Assembly: GCA_015478665.1 (NCBI GenBank)
Contig: JADMII010000002.1
Coordinates: 124,001-188,000, forward strand
Direction: 5' to 3'
DNA length: 64,000 nt
DNA from: Dehalococcoidia bacterium
GTDB taxonomy: Bacteria; Chloroflexota; Dehalococcoidia; DSTF01; JACRBR01
Below are positions 27,451-36,373 of this stretch, piece by piece. The first letter of the stretch is position 1. Every line of letters begins with the position of its first letter. Both the position numbers and the translations under genes were made by a program. The notes beneath the pieces were generated by a model. It was not told where the DNA came from. It worked only from the letters and a program-made list of their open reading frames with translations, and did not search any database.

Positions 27451-27876
27451 GTGGAGGCGATCGGCACGGAAGCGGCGAAGAAGGTCCCGACGTACGACGC
27501 CGCGGGCAACGAGAACGGCTACCTCATCGAGCTCTACAAGGACGGCGACAGGACGCTCGCCTACCTCACGGCGGCGAAGCCGGGGGCGTTCAAGGGCTAC
27601 CACCTGCACCGCGTCCGCGCCGCCCGCTACGTCTGCGTGCGGGGCCGTATGCGGATCATCCTCTACGCGCAGGGTCAGCGGCGGGAGTACGTGCTCGATG
27701 CGGCAACACCGCAGCGCCTCACCATCCCGCCGAACGTCGCGACGGGCCTGGAGAACCTCGGCGACGAAGAGGCGTGGCTGATCAACTACCCCGACCCGCC
27801 GTACGACCCGTCGTTGCAGGACGAGCAGGTCGAGTACACGGAGGCCGAGCTCGAAGCCGGCGTGCTCAAGGCTTGA
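27451..27876 (+). CDS. Cupin-fold protein (WxcM/FdtA-like)
   Basis: 141 residues, probably cytoplasmic. The pattern YHLHRVRAARYVCVRGRMRI and TIPPNVATGLENLGDEEAWL matches a single cupin domain of the dTDP-4-dehydrorhamnose epimerase/WxcM-like group. Key His residues in GYHLH are present. The GTG start at 27451 follows the Lrp stop by 30 nt. It lies immediately before the polysaccharide locus, so it may be a sugar isomerase/epimerase contributing a nucleotide sugar, but that is inference. Confidence 0.65.
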   Translation: MEAIGTEAAKKVPTYDAAGNENGYLIELYKDGDRTLAYLTAAKPGAFKGYHLHRVRAARYVCVRGRMRIILYAQGQRREYVLDAATPQRLTIPPNVATGLENLGDEEAWLINYPDPPYDPSLQDEQVEYTEAELEAGVLKA

Positions 27877-27992
27877 GGCCGGAGGCTGGCGCTCCCGCTC
27901 CGTCGGCCCGTCCCCGCTGCGGTGGAGGAGGACGTGCGCGACGAGTGGATTTCCGACGCAGATAGCTGGGCCTCGGACCGCCGCCTGCACGC

Positions 27993-28607
27993 CTATCTGT
28001 GGCCATCCGTGTGTGGATCGCCAGGCGTCTCAGCGGCGGCCGTCGCCTGCGACACGACGCGCGCGGGCACGCCGACGACGGTGGCTCCCGGCGGCACGTC
28101 GCTGATCACGACGGCGTTGGCGCCGATGCGCGCGCCGTCGCCGACCGTGATCGGCCCGAGCACCTTCGCCCCCGTGCCGATGTGCACGTCGTCGCCGATC
28201 GTCGGGCCGAGCATGCTGAACCCCAGCTTCCTGCTGTTCGACAGCCCGACCGTTACCCAGGGGTTGATCTGGCAGCGACGGCCGACCGTCGTCTGCCCGT
28301 CGATGACGACGTGACCGTGCGTGAGCGTGAGCCCCGGGCCGATGCGCACCGCCGTGCCGATCTGCACCTGGAACAACGCCCGCGAGACGACGTCGAGCAG
28401 GCCCGGCAGCAGCGGCGCGTGTGCGCGCGCCAGCCGCAGCTTCGCGCGGTAGAGCCAGACGGCGAGCCAGCTCTCGGCGAAGGCGATGGTGAGCCAGCGC
28501 GCCACCCGCGCCTGGCGGTTCGCCAACCACGGCCCGTCCGGGATCCGGGCAAACGTGAAGAAGACGTGCGCGTCGAAGTCCTGCGTCAGCCCGCCGTCGT
28601 CTGGCAC
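27993..28607 (-). CDS. Left-handed beta-helix acetyltransferase (serine acetyltransferase-like)
   Basis: 204 residues. The C-terminal half is a hexapeptide-repeat left-handed beta helix (IGPGLTLTHGHVVIDGQTTV, IGDDVHIGTGAKVLGPITVG, then GAVVIS-type and PPGATVVGVPARVV). The His in THGHVV fits the catalytic position of serine/sugar O-acetyltransferases. Start GTG 28607 lies 22 nt inside the preceding gene with GGAAGCAGG just upstream, and the N-terminal part is about 80 helical residues. Last gene of the five-gene export operon, so it probably O- or N-acetylates a polysaccharide unit rather than serine. Confidence 0.78.
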   Translation of the reverse strand: MPDDGGLTQDFDAHVFFTFARIPDGPWLANRQARVARWLTIAFAESWLAVWLYRAKLRLARAHAPLLPGLLDVVSRALFQVQIGTAVRIGPGLTLTHGHVVIDGQTTVGRRCQINPWVTVGLSNSRKLGFSMLGPTIGDDVHIGTGAKVLGPITVGDGARIGANAVVISDVPPGATVVGVPARVVSQATAAAETPGDPHTDGHR

Positions 28608-29392
28608 GTGCCTGCTTCCGTCCTGCGCCACGTCGAGATGATCATGTCTGCGTGTTGAGGCCGCGATCGCGCCGCCCGGTCGAGCGCGCGCCATAGGGCG
28701 CCGGCCGCGCGTTCCGGCAGCGCGTCGAGCAGCCCTGAGTATGGGCCGAAGAGCCAGAACATCGACATGCCGACGCAGCGCTCCAGCACCAGCGCGTCGC
28801 CGCCGAGCGACCGCACGAACGGCAGGTCGCCGCGCACGTTGTGGTCCTCCGGCGTCTCCCAGTACAGGCGCCATGGCGGGCGCGGCCGCTGCAGACGGCG
28901 CTTCGTCGCGTCGACCAGGCGGCCCAGCCGGCAGGAGAGCCCCTCGAAGTTCGCCAGCGCGATGACGAGGCGACCATCGGGCGTGAGCACGCGCGCCGCC
29001 TCGCGCATGAAGGCGTGCGGGTCGGCGAAGTGGTCGAGCGAACCCTGGCAGATCACGCGCTCGAACGATCCGTCGGCGAACGGCAGTGACTCGGCGAGGC
29101 TGCGCAGCATGCGGGCCTCGCTCTGCGGCTGCAGCCAGCGCCCGACGCCGATCATCTCCGCCGACGCCTCGATGCCGACCGCGGTGCAGCCACGCGCGGC
29201 GATACGCATCGCCTGCTTGCCGGTGCCGCAGGCGACATCGAGCACGCGCGCGCCGGGCACGCCTGTCGCCAACTCCACCATCGCGTCTTCGAGCGCGCGA
29301 TACAGATACTGCGAATCGCGCCGCTCGCTCGGCACGAAGTCATCGATCGAATAGTCGAGGTCGAACGCGGGCTTCGTCGTCGCCGTGGTCAT
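28586..29392 (-). CDS. Class I SAM-dependent methyltransferase
   Basis: 268 residues with motif I VLDVACGTGKQAMRI, motif II VGIEASAEMI, acidic motif LPFADGSFERVICQGSLDHF and EAARVLTPDGRLVIALANFE. It resembles UbiE-like and sugar/lipid methyltransferases. It lies in an operon with a Wzt/Wzm-type export pair, a second methyltransferase-like protein and an acetyltransferase, each overlapping its neighbour by a few bases. This suggests modification, or end-capping, of an exported glycan. Confidence 0.85.
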   Translation of the reverse strand: MTTATTKPAFDLDYSIDDFVPSERRDSQYLYRALEDAMVELATGVPGARVLDVACGTGKQAMRIAARGCTAVGIEASAEMIGVGRWLQPQSEARMLRSLAESLPFADGSFERVICQGSLDHFADPHAFMREAARVLTPDGRLVIALANFEGLSCRLGRLVDATKRRLQRPRPPWRLYWETPEDHNVRGDLPFVRSLGGDALVLERCVGMSMFWLFGPYSGLLDALPERAAGALWRALDRAARSRPQHADMIISTWRRTEAGTCQTTAG

Positions 29393-30183
29393 CAGGCGTC
29401 CGTCCCGCCGCCCGACGTGCCGGAGACGAACGGCCGCTGCGGCAGCGATGACCCGGTCGGTCCTTCAGACGGAGGCAGTTCGGGCGCGAGGTCGTCGGGC
29501 GCCGGCTCGACGTTCGCCGCTTCGTGGGCGATGTCGCTCGTGACGTGCAGCGTCGATGGGTCGGCGGCGCCGGCCGGACGCACGCGCCCCATCGTCGCCG
29601 AAGGCCGCACCTGTGGCTTGACGGCCGCCAGCACGACACTGAACTCCTCGAAGCCGCCGAAGAGCGCCGCAAACCAGCGCTCGAAACGGTACTGGGAGCC
29701 GCGGCTGCCGTTCGCCAGCTTCTCGATGAAGCGCGCCAGCGGCCCGCGTGCCAGCGCGAGCCCGCTGTCGTCGCCGCGCGCGCCGGCGAGATGCAGACGT
29801 GCGCGCTCGACCGAGAACGTCGTCGCGAGCGGCGCGTCCCTCCGGCGGAAGTTTGGGTCGTAGTAGTTGAAGGTGCCGAGGGTGAACATCGGCCGGGCGC
29901 GGGGGTCGCGCGTCACGGCGAGCACGGAAGACGCATGCGGCAGCCGCAGGTGGATGAGCGCGCCGGGCCGGCTGACCCGCCACAGCTCGTCGAGCGTGGC
30001 CGCGATATCATCGCGCGCCGCGATCGCCCGGTCGACGAACAACTCGTCGATGCTCCCATCCTTGAACGGGAGGCGCGGCCCGCACTCCGCGATGATGGCG
30101 ACGCCGGGCTCGCGTCGAGGTCGCACGCGCAGCGCCCGCGCCGCCGTGCTCGCCCTCCCGCCGAAGTCCAGACGGACCATCAT
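29392..30183 (-). CDS. Methyltransferase-like protein with degenerate SAM motif I
   Basis: 263 residues. The part LPFKDGSIDELFVDRAIA followed by LDELWRVSRPGALIHLRLPH fits motifs IV-VI of glycan-associated methyltransferases, but the N-terminal SAM loop (normally LGCGxxP) reads LDFGGRASTAARA and keeps only part of the glycines. The C-terminal 60 residues are Pro/Glu/Ser-rich and probably disordered. It may not bind SAM. Start and stop overlap its neighbours by ATGA junctions. Confidence 0.65.
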   Translation of the reverse strand: MMVRLDFGGRASTAARALRVRPRREPGVAIIAECGPRLPFKDGSIDELFVDRAIAARDDIAATLDELWRVSRPGALIHLRLPHASSVLAVTRDPRARPMFTLGTFNYYDPNFRRRDAPLATTFSVERARLHLAGARGDDSGLALARGPLARFIEKLANGSRGSQYRFERWFAALFGGFEEFSVVLAAVKPQVRPSATMGRVRPAGAADPSTLHVTSDIAHEAANVEPAPDDLAPELPPSEGPTGSSLPQRPFVSGTSGGGTDA

Positions 30184-31082
30184 GGCGCTGCCTGTGCCAG
30201 ACGCAACTGCTCGCGCTCCTCCTCGTGCAGCGAGAGCAGCCGCTCGACGCGCGAGAGGTAGTTGTGCACGACCTGCTGCGGCGACCCTTCATCGGTGATC
30301 TTGCCGCGTTCGATGAGGATGCCGCGATCGCAGAACTTGGGCAAGTTCAGCATGTCGTGCGTCACCAGCACCAGCGTGGCGCCCTTTCGCCGCAGGCCGT
30401 GGATGTGGTCCATGCACTTCTTCTGGAACTCCGCATCGCCCACGGCGAGCACTTCATCGAGCAGCAGGATCTCCGGCTGCACGTGCACGGCGACCGAAAA
30501 GCCCAGCCGGAAGAACATGCCCGACGAGTACGTCCGCATCGGCTGGTCGATGAACTCGCCCAGTTCGGAGAAGGCGATGATCTCCGGCAGCACGGCGCGC
30601 GCTTCGCTCAGCGTCAGGCCGAGCAGAACCGCGTTGAGGATCGCGTTCTCGCGGCCGGTGATCTGCGGATGAAAGCCCGAGCCGAGCTCGAGCAGCGCGG
30701 AGACGCGCCCGTGCACCATCAGCGTGCCCGACGTCGGCGGCGTGATCCGCGCCATCACCCGCAGGGTCGTGCTCTTCCCCGAGCCGTTCGGCCCGATGAT
30801 GCCGAGGCTTTCGCCGCGCCGGACCTGCAGCGTCACATCGTCGAGCGCGACGAACGGCCGCCGCGCGTTCGAAATAAAGCGTGGCAGGTGTAGCAGCATC
30901 GACTTGAAGTCCGTCGCCTGCTTCTGGAGCGACAGCGAGTAGTGCTTCGAGACGCGGTCGAAGGCGATGGCGATGCCGGCGTCTGTCTTGCCGCCGCCGA
31001 CGAGCGACGTCAGACGCTCGCTGCCGTCGGTCGCGGCGCCGGCGTCGCCTCGATGGCGGAGGGTACGCTGCCTAGAGGGCAT
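30180..31082 (-). CDS. Polysaccharide ABC export ATPase (Wzt/TagH type)
   Basis: 300-residue nucleotide-binding subunit of a two-component polysaccharide or teichoic-acid exporter. Walker A GPNGSGKST, Q-loop SALLELGSGFHPQITGREN (the classical Wzt/TagH block), signature YSSGMFFRLGFSVA, Walker B ILLLDEVLAVGD and H-switch VTHD are all intact. The C-terminal stretch is too short for a full Wzt carbohydrate-binding domain. It overlaps the permease gene by 11 bp and the methyltransferase-like gene by 4 nt, so the complex and its modifying enzymes are co-translated. Confidence 0.93.
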   Translation of the reverse strand: MPSRQRTLRHRGDAGAATDGSERLTSLVGGGKTDAGIAIAFDRVSKHYSLSLQKQATDFKSMLLHLPRFISNARRPFVALDDVTLQVRRGESLGIIGPNGSGKSTTLRVMARITPPTSGTLMVHGRVSALLELGSGFHPQITGRENAILNAVLLGLTLSEARAVLPEIIAFSELGEFIDQPMRTYSSGMFFRLGFSVAVHVQPEILLLDEVLAVGDAEFQKKCMDHIHGLRRKGATLVLVTHDMLNLPKFCDRGILIERGKITDEGSPQQVVHNYLSRVERLLSLHEEEREQLRLAQAAP

Positions 31083-31848
31083 CGGCGAAGCCGCCTTCCA
31101 TCGTCTTGAAGGAGAGCGCGCCGATGGCGGCGATCACGGCGGTGAAGACGAGCGCAGGCCAGAGGTCGGCGCCCGGCAGCTGGTTGCGCAGGAAGACCGC
31201 CCGCCAGCCCTCGACGAGCGACGCCATCGGATTGAGCAGCACGAGCGTATGATACTTCGCCGGGACAAGCGACAGCGGGTAGATGACGGGCGTCAGATAG
31301 AACCAGATGAGGCCGACGAAGACATCGGTCAGGTGCTCGAGGTCGCGGAAGTAGACGTCGAGCGACGCCAGGAGCAGCACCACGCCCATGATCAGCAGCA
31401 TCTCGACGGCCAGCAGGTACGGGATGCCGATGAGCCACGTCCAGTTCGGCACGTAGCCGCGCGTGACCAGCAAGATCACCAGCACCGGGATCGAGAGTGC
31501 GTACTGGACGCCGTTGTTCATCACGGTCGCCAGCGGCAGCACGAAGCGCGGGAAGTAAACCTTCTTGATCAAGGGCCCGTTCCCGGCGAACGACGACACG
31601 GCGATCACCAGCGACGTCTGGAACCACGTCCACGGGAACAGCGCTGCGAGCAGCACCAGGTCGTAGTCCTGCACGTCGATGCGGATGAACTTCCGCAGCA
31701 CGACGAACAGCACGGCGCCCTGCAGCAGCGGCCGGATCAGCGACCAGAGAAAGCCGAAGAAGGTATCCTGGTACCGGAGCTTGAGCTCCCGGAACGTGAG
31801 GAGATAGAGCAGTTCCCACGCGCGGAGCGCCTGCCGCTTGATACGCCC
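31072..31848 (-). CDS. Polysaccharide ABC export permease (Wzm/TagG type), start codon disrupted
   Basis: About 258 residues with six predicted membrane segments (for example YDLVLLAALFPWTWFQTSLV and the DLTDVFVGLIWFYLTPVIYP region). The family N-terminus RELKLRYQDTFFGFLWSLIRP is fully encoded, but in this frame there is no ATG, GTG or TTG between the stop at 31849-31851 and GTG 31713, which lies inside the first membrane segment. A GTG at 31850-31852 is in a neighbouring frame. Removing one G from GTGAGGGCG would give a perfect start (MRRIKRQALRAWELL). Either a one-base frameshift, a sequencing error, or a non-standard start. Confidence 0.85.
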   Translation of the reverse strand, partial: GRIKRQALRAWELLYLLTFRELKLRYQDTFFGFLWSLIRPLLQGAVLFVVLRKFIRIDVQDYDLVLLAALFPWTWFQTSLVIAVSSFAGNGPLIKKVYFPRFVLPLATVMNNGVQYALSIPVLVILLVTRGYVPNWTWLIGIPYLLAVEMLLIMGVVLLLASLDVYFRDLEHLTDVFVGLIWFYLTPVIYPLSLVPAKYHTLVLLNPMASLVEGWRAVFLRNQLPGADLWPALVFTAVIAAIGALSFKTMEGGFADAL

Positions 31849-32124
31849 TCACCCCCGTACGTGCCGCGTCAGCGCCGGCGCCGCACGCCCTGAGCCGCCG
31901 ACTCTGCGTCGCTGCCAGTTTGGCGTAGCGTAGCACATCCGCGCCGCAGGCACGGCCGCCCGATTCGCCCGCTCGCGATCCGATGCGCACCGTCTCCTCC
32001 GCTCCTCCGCGTCGTCCCTTGGCTCGCGGCGTTCTCGACGAGCGGGCGGGGACTGCTCCACCACGCGTCAACCTACCGGCTGTAATCTGGCGGGTAGCGC
32101 GCACACCGGGCACGCAGAGGGCAC

Positions 32125-32922
32125 ATGCACACATCCACGGAGGCGATCCGACGCCTCGCACGTCCGCGCCGGCGCTTCGGCCCGCTTCGAGCCGCGGCCG
32201 AGCGGCTGGTGCTCGCCGCCCGGCGCCACCCGCCGGACCGCCGTCCGCGCATCCTCTGCTACCACTCCGTGGGTACGCCCGCCTGGAGGATGAATGACGT
32301 CTCGCCCCCGCGCTTCCGTCGGCAGATCGAAGGCGCGCTTCGGTCTGGCTACAGCTTCGTGCCGGCGAGCCGCATCGCCGGCGGGGCAGGACTCCCGGGC
32401 GAGCTTGCGATCACCTTCGACGACGGGCTCGCCAGCGTCGCCACGCACGCCGCGCCGTTCCTGGCCGCGATGCGCATCCCGTGGTCGCTGTTTGTCGTTT
32501 CGGGTTGGCTCGACGGCAACGCGCCGTTTCCGCGCGAGATCTTCCTCGACTGGACATCCGTCGACCGGCTCGCCGCACAGGGCGTCGAGATCGGCAGCCA
32601 CTCGGTGAGCCATGAGAATTTCTCGCGGATCGAGCCGGCACGCATCGCAGCGGAGCTGGCGGACTCGCGCCGGCGGATTGAAGCGCGGCTGGGCGTCGCG
32701 CCGCGCTCGTTTGCCATCCCCAACGGCCGTCGCCGCGATTGGCCGGCCGGCGCGGCGGACGCGGCGCGGGCCGCCGGGTACGACACGGTGTACGCTGCCT
32801 GCGAGGACCGCCGGCCGGCGGGCACGGTGGGCCGGACGATGATCACTGCCTGGGATGGCGACCGCCTCTTCGGCGCCGCCCTCGAAGGCGCGTACGATGG
32901 GTGGGAAGAATGGATCCCCTGA
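32125..32922 (+). CDS. Polysaccharide deacetylase (NodB homology domain)
   Basis: 265 residues, carbohydrate esterase family 4. Motif 1 LAITFDDGLAS (catalytic base and metal-binding Asp) and motif 2 GSHSVSHENFS (metal-binding His pair) are clear. The arginine-rich N-terminus has no convincing signal peptide, so the site of action may be cytoplasmic or membrane-associated. ATG 32125 follows GAGGG. It overlaps the downstream glycosyltransferase by 13 bp and is divergent from the ABC export operon, so it likely trims N- or O-acetyl groups of the glycan made here. Confidence 0.88.
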   Translation: MHTSTEAIRRLARPRRRFGPLRAAAERLVLAARRHPPDRRPRILCYHSVGTPAWRMNDVSPPRFRRQIEGALRSGYSFVPASRIAGGAGLPGELAITFDDGLASVATHAAPFLAAMRIPWSLFVVSGWLDGNAPFPREIFLDWTSVDRLAAQGVEIGSHSVSHENFSRIEPARIAAELADSRRRIEARLGVAPRSFAIPNGRRRDWPAGAADAARAAGYDTVYAACEDRRPAGTVGRTMITAWDGDRLFGAALEGAYDGWEEWIP

Positions 32923-33905
32923 CCGTGCCCCTCGCGCCCACCGAGCCGGCCGGCTCCATCGCGGGCGGCGCGGCAGCGCCGACGGTCTCCGTCGTCATCC
33001 CGACGCGCAACCGCGCCGCCTATCTGCGCGATGCGCTCGACGGCCTGCTCGCCGGCGCCTGGCAGGACTTCGAGGTACTGGTGATGGATCAGAGCGACGG
33101 CGAGGAGACGCGCGACCTCGTCGCCGGCCTCGATCCCCGCATCGCCTACCATCGGCTCACACGGCGCGGCGCCTGTCCCGCCCGGAACGCCGGCGCCGCC
33201 CTCGCACGCTCTGAGCTCGTCGCCTTTACCGATGACGACTGCGTGCCACGGCCCGACTGGCTCGCGCGCATCGTCGCGGCGTTCGAAGCTGACCCGGAGC
33301 TCGATTTCGTCTTCGGGCAGCTCAAGGCGCCGCCGCACGACGGCGCCGACGGCTGGTTCCCCGAGACGCTTTTCTCCGACGCCGCGATGCTGCGGCGCCG
33401 CCCGTGGCGGATCGCGGCGATCGGCGCCGGCGCCAACATGAGTTGCCGCAAGCACTTCCTCCGCCGCGTCGGCGGCTTCGACGACATCCTGGGCGAGCAT
33501 GACGCGCGCGTGATGAACGCCGACACGTCGATGGCGTACAAGGCGTTTCGCGCGGGCCGCTGGATCGCGTCGCCGGAGATCGAGGTGGAGCATCGCCACG
33601 GCTACCGTCCGAACGCCGAGCTACGCCGCCTCTATGCGAGCTACTCGTTCGAGCTTGGCGCGAACTTCGCGCGCTTCCTGCGCCGCGGCGACCTCCTAGC
33701 CGGGCAGATCTTCGTCCGCGAGCAGCTCGCGGTCCTCGTGCCGGCGATCGTCAACATCGCCCGCTTGCGCCGCCCGCGACGCCTGGGATCGTTACTTCCC
33801 TACGCACACGGATTCGTCGCCGGCCTGCGCGTCAGCCCGCGGCGCGGCCTCGTCGACGGGCCGGCGATGCGACGCCTCGAGGCGGCGGCGCGCGTCCGGG
33901 CCTAG
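32910..33905 (+). CDS. Family 2 glycosyltransferase
   Basis: 331 residues, GT-A fold. PTVSVVIPTRNRAAYLRDAL begins the nucleotide-sugar-binding half, FTDDDCVPRPDWL carries the DxD-type metal site, and GAGANMSCRKHFLRRVGGFD with NADTSMAYKAFRAG fits the acceptor side. ATG 32910 overlaps the deacetylase stop and has GGTGGGAAG upstream. No membrane segments. The sugar transferred cannot be read from sequence. It is the last gene of this short plus-strand unit, converging on the glycosyltransferase at 33927. Confidence 0.9.
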   Translation: MDPLTVPLAPTEPAGSIAGGAAAPTVSVVIPTRNRAAYLRDALDGLLAGAWQDFEVLVMDQSDGEETRDLVAGLDPRIAYHRLTRRGACPARNAGAALARSELVAFTDDDCVPRPDWLARIVAAFEADPELDFVFGQLKAPPHDGADGWFPETLFSDAAMLRRRPWRIAAIGAGANMSCRKHFLRRVGGFDDILGEHDARVMNADTSMAYKAFRAGRWIASPEIEVEHRHGYRPNAELRRLYASYSFELGANFARFLRRGDLLAGQIFVREQLAVLVPAIVNIARLRRPRRLGSLLPYAHGFVAGLRVSPRRGLVDGPAMRRLEAAARVRA

Positions 33906-33926
33906 CCCGGCCAGCGCCGGCTCCGC

Positions 33927-35204
33927 TCACGCCCGCAGAACCGCGTCGCCTTCGACGTCGCGCGCGCACCGCGCAGCCGCATCGCCGGGCCGGGGGTCCG
34001 GCGGGGCATCCGCGCGCACATGCGCCGGCAGGCGGCGGCGCCGGGCAGCGGCGTAGACGGCCAGCACGTCGTCGGCGACGCGGGCCATCGAGAAGTGTTC
34101 CTGCACATGCTGACGCGCGGCGACGCCGAGCCGCTCGCGCAGCGCGGCATCCCCGACCAGGCGGCGCAGCACGACGGCGAGGCCGGCGGGATCCGAAGGC
34201 GGCGCGCCAAGCCCCGTCTCGCCGTCGATCACCGCCTCCTCCGGGCCGCAAAACGTGATGACGGGCGGCACGCCGCGCGCCATCGCCTCGAGCAGCGCGA
34301 TCGACATCGAACCCGCCGGCACTGCCAGCGCGAAGATGTCCATCGCATCGAGGAAGCGCGCGACGTCCGAGCGCTCTCCGGCGAAGCGCGCCGGCGCGCC
34401 CAGCCTGTCGGCGAGCGCCGCGAGCTGCGGGCGCAGCGGCCCATCGCCGACGAGGAGGAGCTCGCACGGACGCGACGGTCGGAGCATCGCGTAGGCCTCG
34501 ATGAGGTCGGGCAGTCCCTTGCCATCGGCCAGGCGCACGACGGAGCCGATCACGATCGCGTCGTCGGCGATCCCCAGTTCGGCGCGGACGGCCGCCCGAT
34601 GCTCCCGGCGCTCCGCCCCATTCAGGTCGGGCAGCGGTACGCCGTTGAGGATCGCCGCGAAGGTCGAGCGGCGCGGTGACGAGCGTGCGGCGCGCAGTGC
34701 GGCGTTTCGGCGTGACACGGCGATCGTCGCGTGCACCGCCCGGTCCGTCGCGAATTGCACCAGCCGCCGAAGCCAGCCGGGATGCGCCGGCGGCACGTCG
34801 TGCTCCGTCACGACCACCGTGGCGCGCGTCGCGAGGCGCGCCATCGCCGCCAGCACGATGCCGCCGTTGCCGCCGGGCGTGTGCACGTGCACAACGTGCG
34901 GATCGATCGAGCGCAGCAGCCGCGCGAGCGCCGGCAGGCGCCGGGCCTGGGCGGCCCGCCCGCCGCCGGTCGTATCCATCCGCACGACAGCCGCGCCTGC
35001 CTCGCCGAAGCGTTGGGCCACAGCGTCGAGCTCGCTCAGCGGCGGCACGATCGCCGTGACGCTGATCCCGCGACGGGCGTACTCGCCGGCGAGGTCGATG
35101 CAATAGGTCTCCATGCCGCCGGCGGCGACCGAGTGCAGCGCCAGCACGACCCGCCGGCGCGCGCCGGCGCCGCTGGCGGCCGCGGCGCCGCCGCTGGCCC
35201 TCAT
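33927..35204 (-). CDS. Family 4 glycosyltransferase
   Basis: 425 residues, GT-B fold. The N-terminal acceptor domain has HSVAAGGMETYCIDLA and VVHVHTPGGNGG; the C-terminal donor domain contains IGSVVRLADGKGLPDLIEAY, ELLLVGDGPLRPQL and the EAMARGVPPVITFCGPEEAV block with the conserved Glu pair (ExxxxxxE-like). It is the last gene of the long minus-strand assembly operon, starting by an ATGA overlap with the aminotransferase at 35201. Sugar unknown. Confidence 0.9.
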   Translation of the reverse strand: MRASGGAAAASGAGARRRVVLALHSVAAGGMETYCIDLAGEYARRGISVTAIVPPLSELDAVAQRFGEAGAAVVRMDTTGGGRAAQARRLPALARLLRSIDPHVVHVHTPGGNGGIVLAAMARLATRATVVVTEHDVPPAHPGWLRRLVQFATDRAVHATIAVSRRNAALRAARSSPRRSTFAAILNGVPLPDLNGAERREHRAAVRAELGIADDAIVIGSVVRLADGKGLPDLIEAYAMLRPSRPCELLLVGDGPLRPQLAALADRLGAPARFAGERSDVARFLDAMDIFALAVPAGSMSIALLEAMARGVPPVITFCGPEEAVIDGETGLGAPPSDPAGLAVVLRRLVGDAALRERLGVAARQHVQEHFSMARVADDVLAVYAAARRRRLPAHVRADAPPDPRPGDAAARCARDVEGDAVLRA

Positions 35205-36355
35205 CGCAGGATGCCGCGGACGTGCTCGATGACGTACTGCTGCTCGGCGGGCGTCATCGACGGGTAGAGCGGAATGGCGATGCTGCGCGCCGCCAGCCGC
35301 TCGGAGACGGGCAGCCGCGCGAGCCCGAAGCGCTTCACGAAGAACGGCTCGAGGTGCACCGCACCACAGCCGCGCCGGGTCGTGATCCCCGCGCCCTTCA
35401 GCCGGCGCATGGCATCTTGCCGGTTGAGCGGCGAGTCGTCCGTCAGCACGATGCAGTAGCTCTGGTAGGTGTGCAGAAAGCCTGGCGGCGGCTGGACGAC
35501 TTCGACAGCGTCCAGGTGCGCGAAGGCGCGGTCGTACGCGGCCGCGAGCTCGCGCCGCCGCTCGATGAGGCCGTCGAGCCGGTCCATCTGCGCCAGCCCG
35601 ATCGCCGCGTGCACGTCGCTCATGCGGAAGTTGAATCCGGGCTCGTCATACGTCTCGATGATCACGTCGTCTGTGGCCGCATGCCGCGCCAGGTCCGACA
35701 CGGACGCCCCGTGCGACCGGAGCTCGCGCATGTGGGCTGCGAGCTTGTCGTCGTCGGTCAGCACCATGCCGCCCTCCGCGCTGGTGATCGTCTTGCGCGG
35801 GTGGAAGCTGAAGCACGTCATCTCGCTGATGCTGCCGAGGCGCGCGCCGCCGATCGCCGCGCCCAGCGACGGAGCCGCGTCCTCGACGACGCGCAGATGG
35901 TGGCGCGAGGCGAGCTCGTGGACCGCGTGCAGGTCTGCCGCGAGCCCGAACTGGTCGACGGGCATGATCGCCTTCGTGTTGCGGTTGATCGCCGCCTCGA
36001 CCGACTTCGGATCGATGTTCCAGGTGCCCGCCTCGACATCGACCATGCGCGGCGTCGCGCCGGCGTGCAGGATCGCGTTGACCGACGCGACGAAGGTGAA
36101 GCTCGGGACGATCACTTCGTCGCCGCGCTGCAGGCCGAGCTGTTCGAGCGCCAGTTGCAGCGCCGTGGTGCAGTTCGTCGTCGCCACCGCGTGCCGGGCG
36201 CCGCAGTATGCCGCGACGCGCTCCTCGAACGCCGCGACGCGCGCGCCCTGGACGAGCCAGCCCGAGCGCAGCACCTCTGCGATGGCGCGCTCCTCCTCGT
36301 CGCCGAGAGTGATGGCCGTCAGGGGGATCTGCATGGTTGTTGTCGACATCGTCAT
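35201..36355 (-). CDS. DegT/DnrJ/EryC1-family aminotransferase
   Basis: 384-residue PLP enzyme of the sugar 3- or 4-aminotransferase family. The PLP Lys lies in CFSFHPRKTITSAEGG, the aspartate contacting the pyridine nitrogen in VVEDAAPSLGA, and HAVATTNCTTALQLAL forms the phosphate-binding region. It makes amino sugars on nucleotide carriers. It differs from the second DegT member at 39676 (about a third of residues look alike by eye), so two distinct amino sugars may be built. ATG 36355 has GAGGAAGG upstream. Confidence 0.9.
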   Translation of the reverse strand: MTMSTTTMQIPLTAITLGDEEERAIAEVLRSGWLVQGARVAAFEERVAAYCGARHAVATTNCTTALQLALEQLGLQRGDEVIVPSFTFVASVNAILHAGATPRMVDVEAGTWNIDPKSVEAAINRNTKAIMPVDQFGLAADLHAVHELASRHHLRVVEDAAPSLGAAIGGARLGSISEMTCFSFHPRKTITSAEGGMVLTDDDKLAAHMRELRSHGASVSDLARHAATDDVIIETYDEPGFNFRMSDVHAAIGLAQMDRLDGLIERRRELAAAYDRAFAHLDAVEVVQPPPGFLHTYQSYCIVLTDDSPLNRQDAMRRLKGAGITTRRGCGAVHLEPFFVKRFGLARLPVSERLAARSIAIPLYPSMTPAEQQYVIEHVRGILR

Positions 36356-36373
36356 GCCCTTCCTCGTGCCGTG

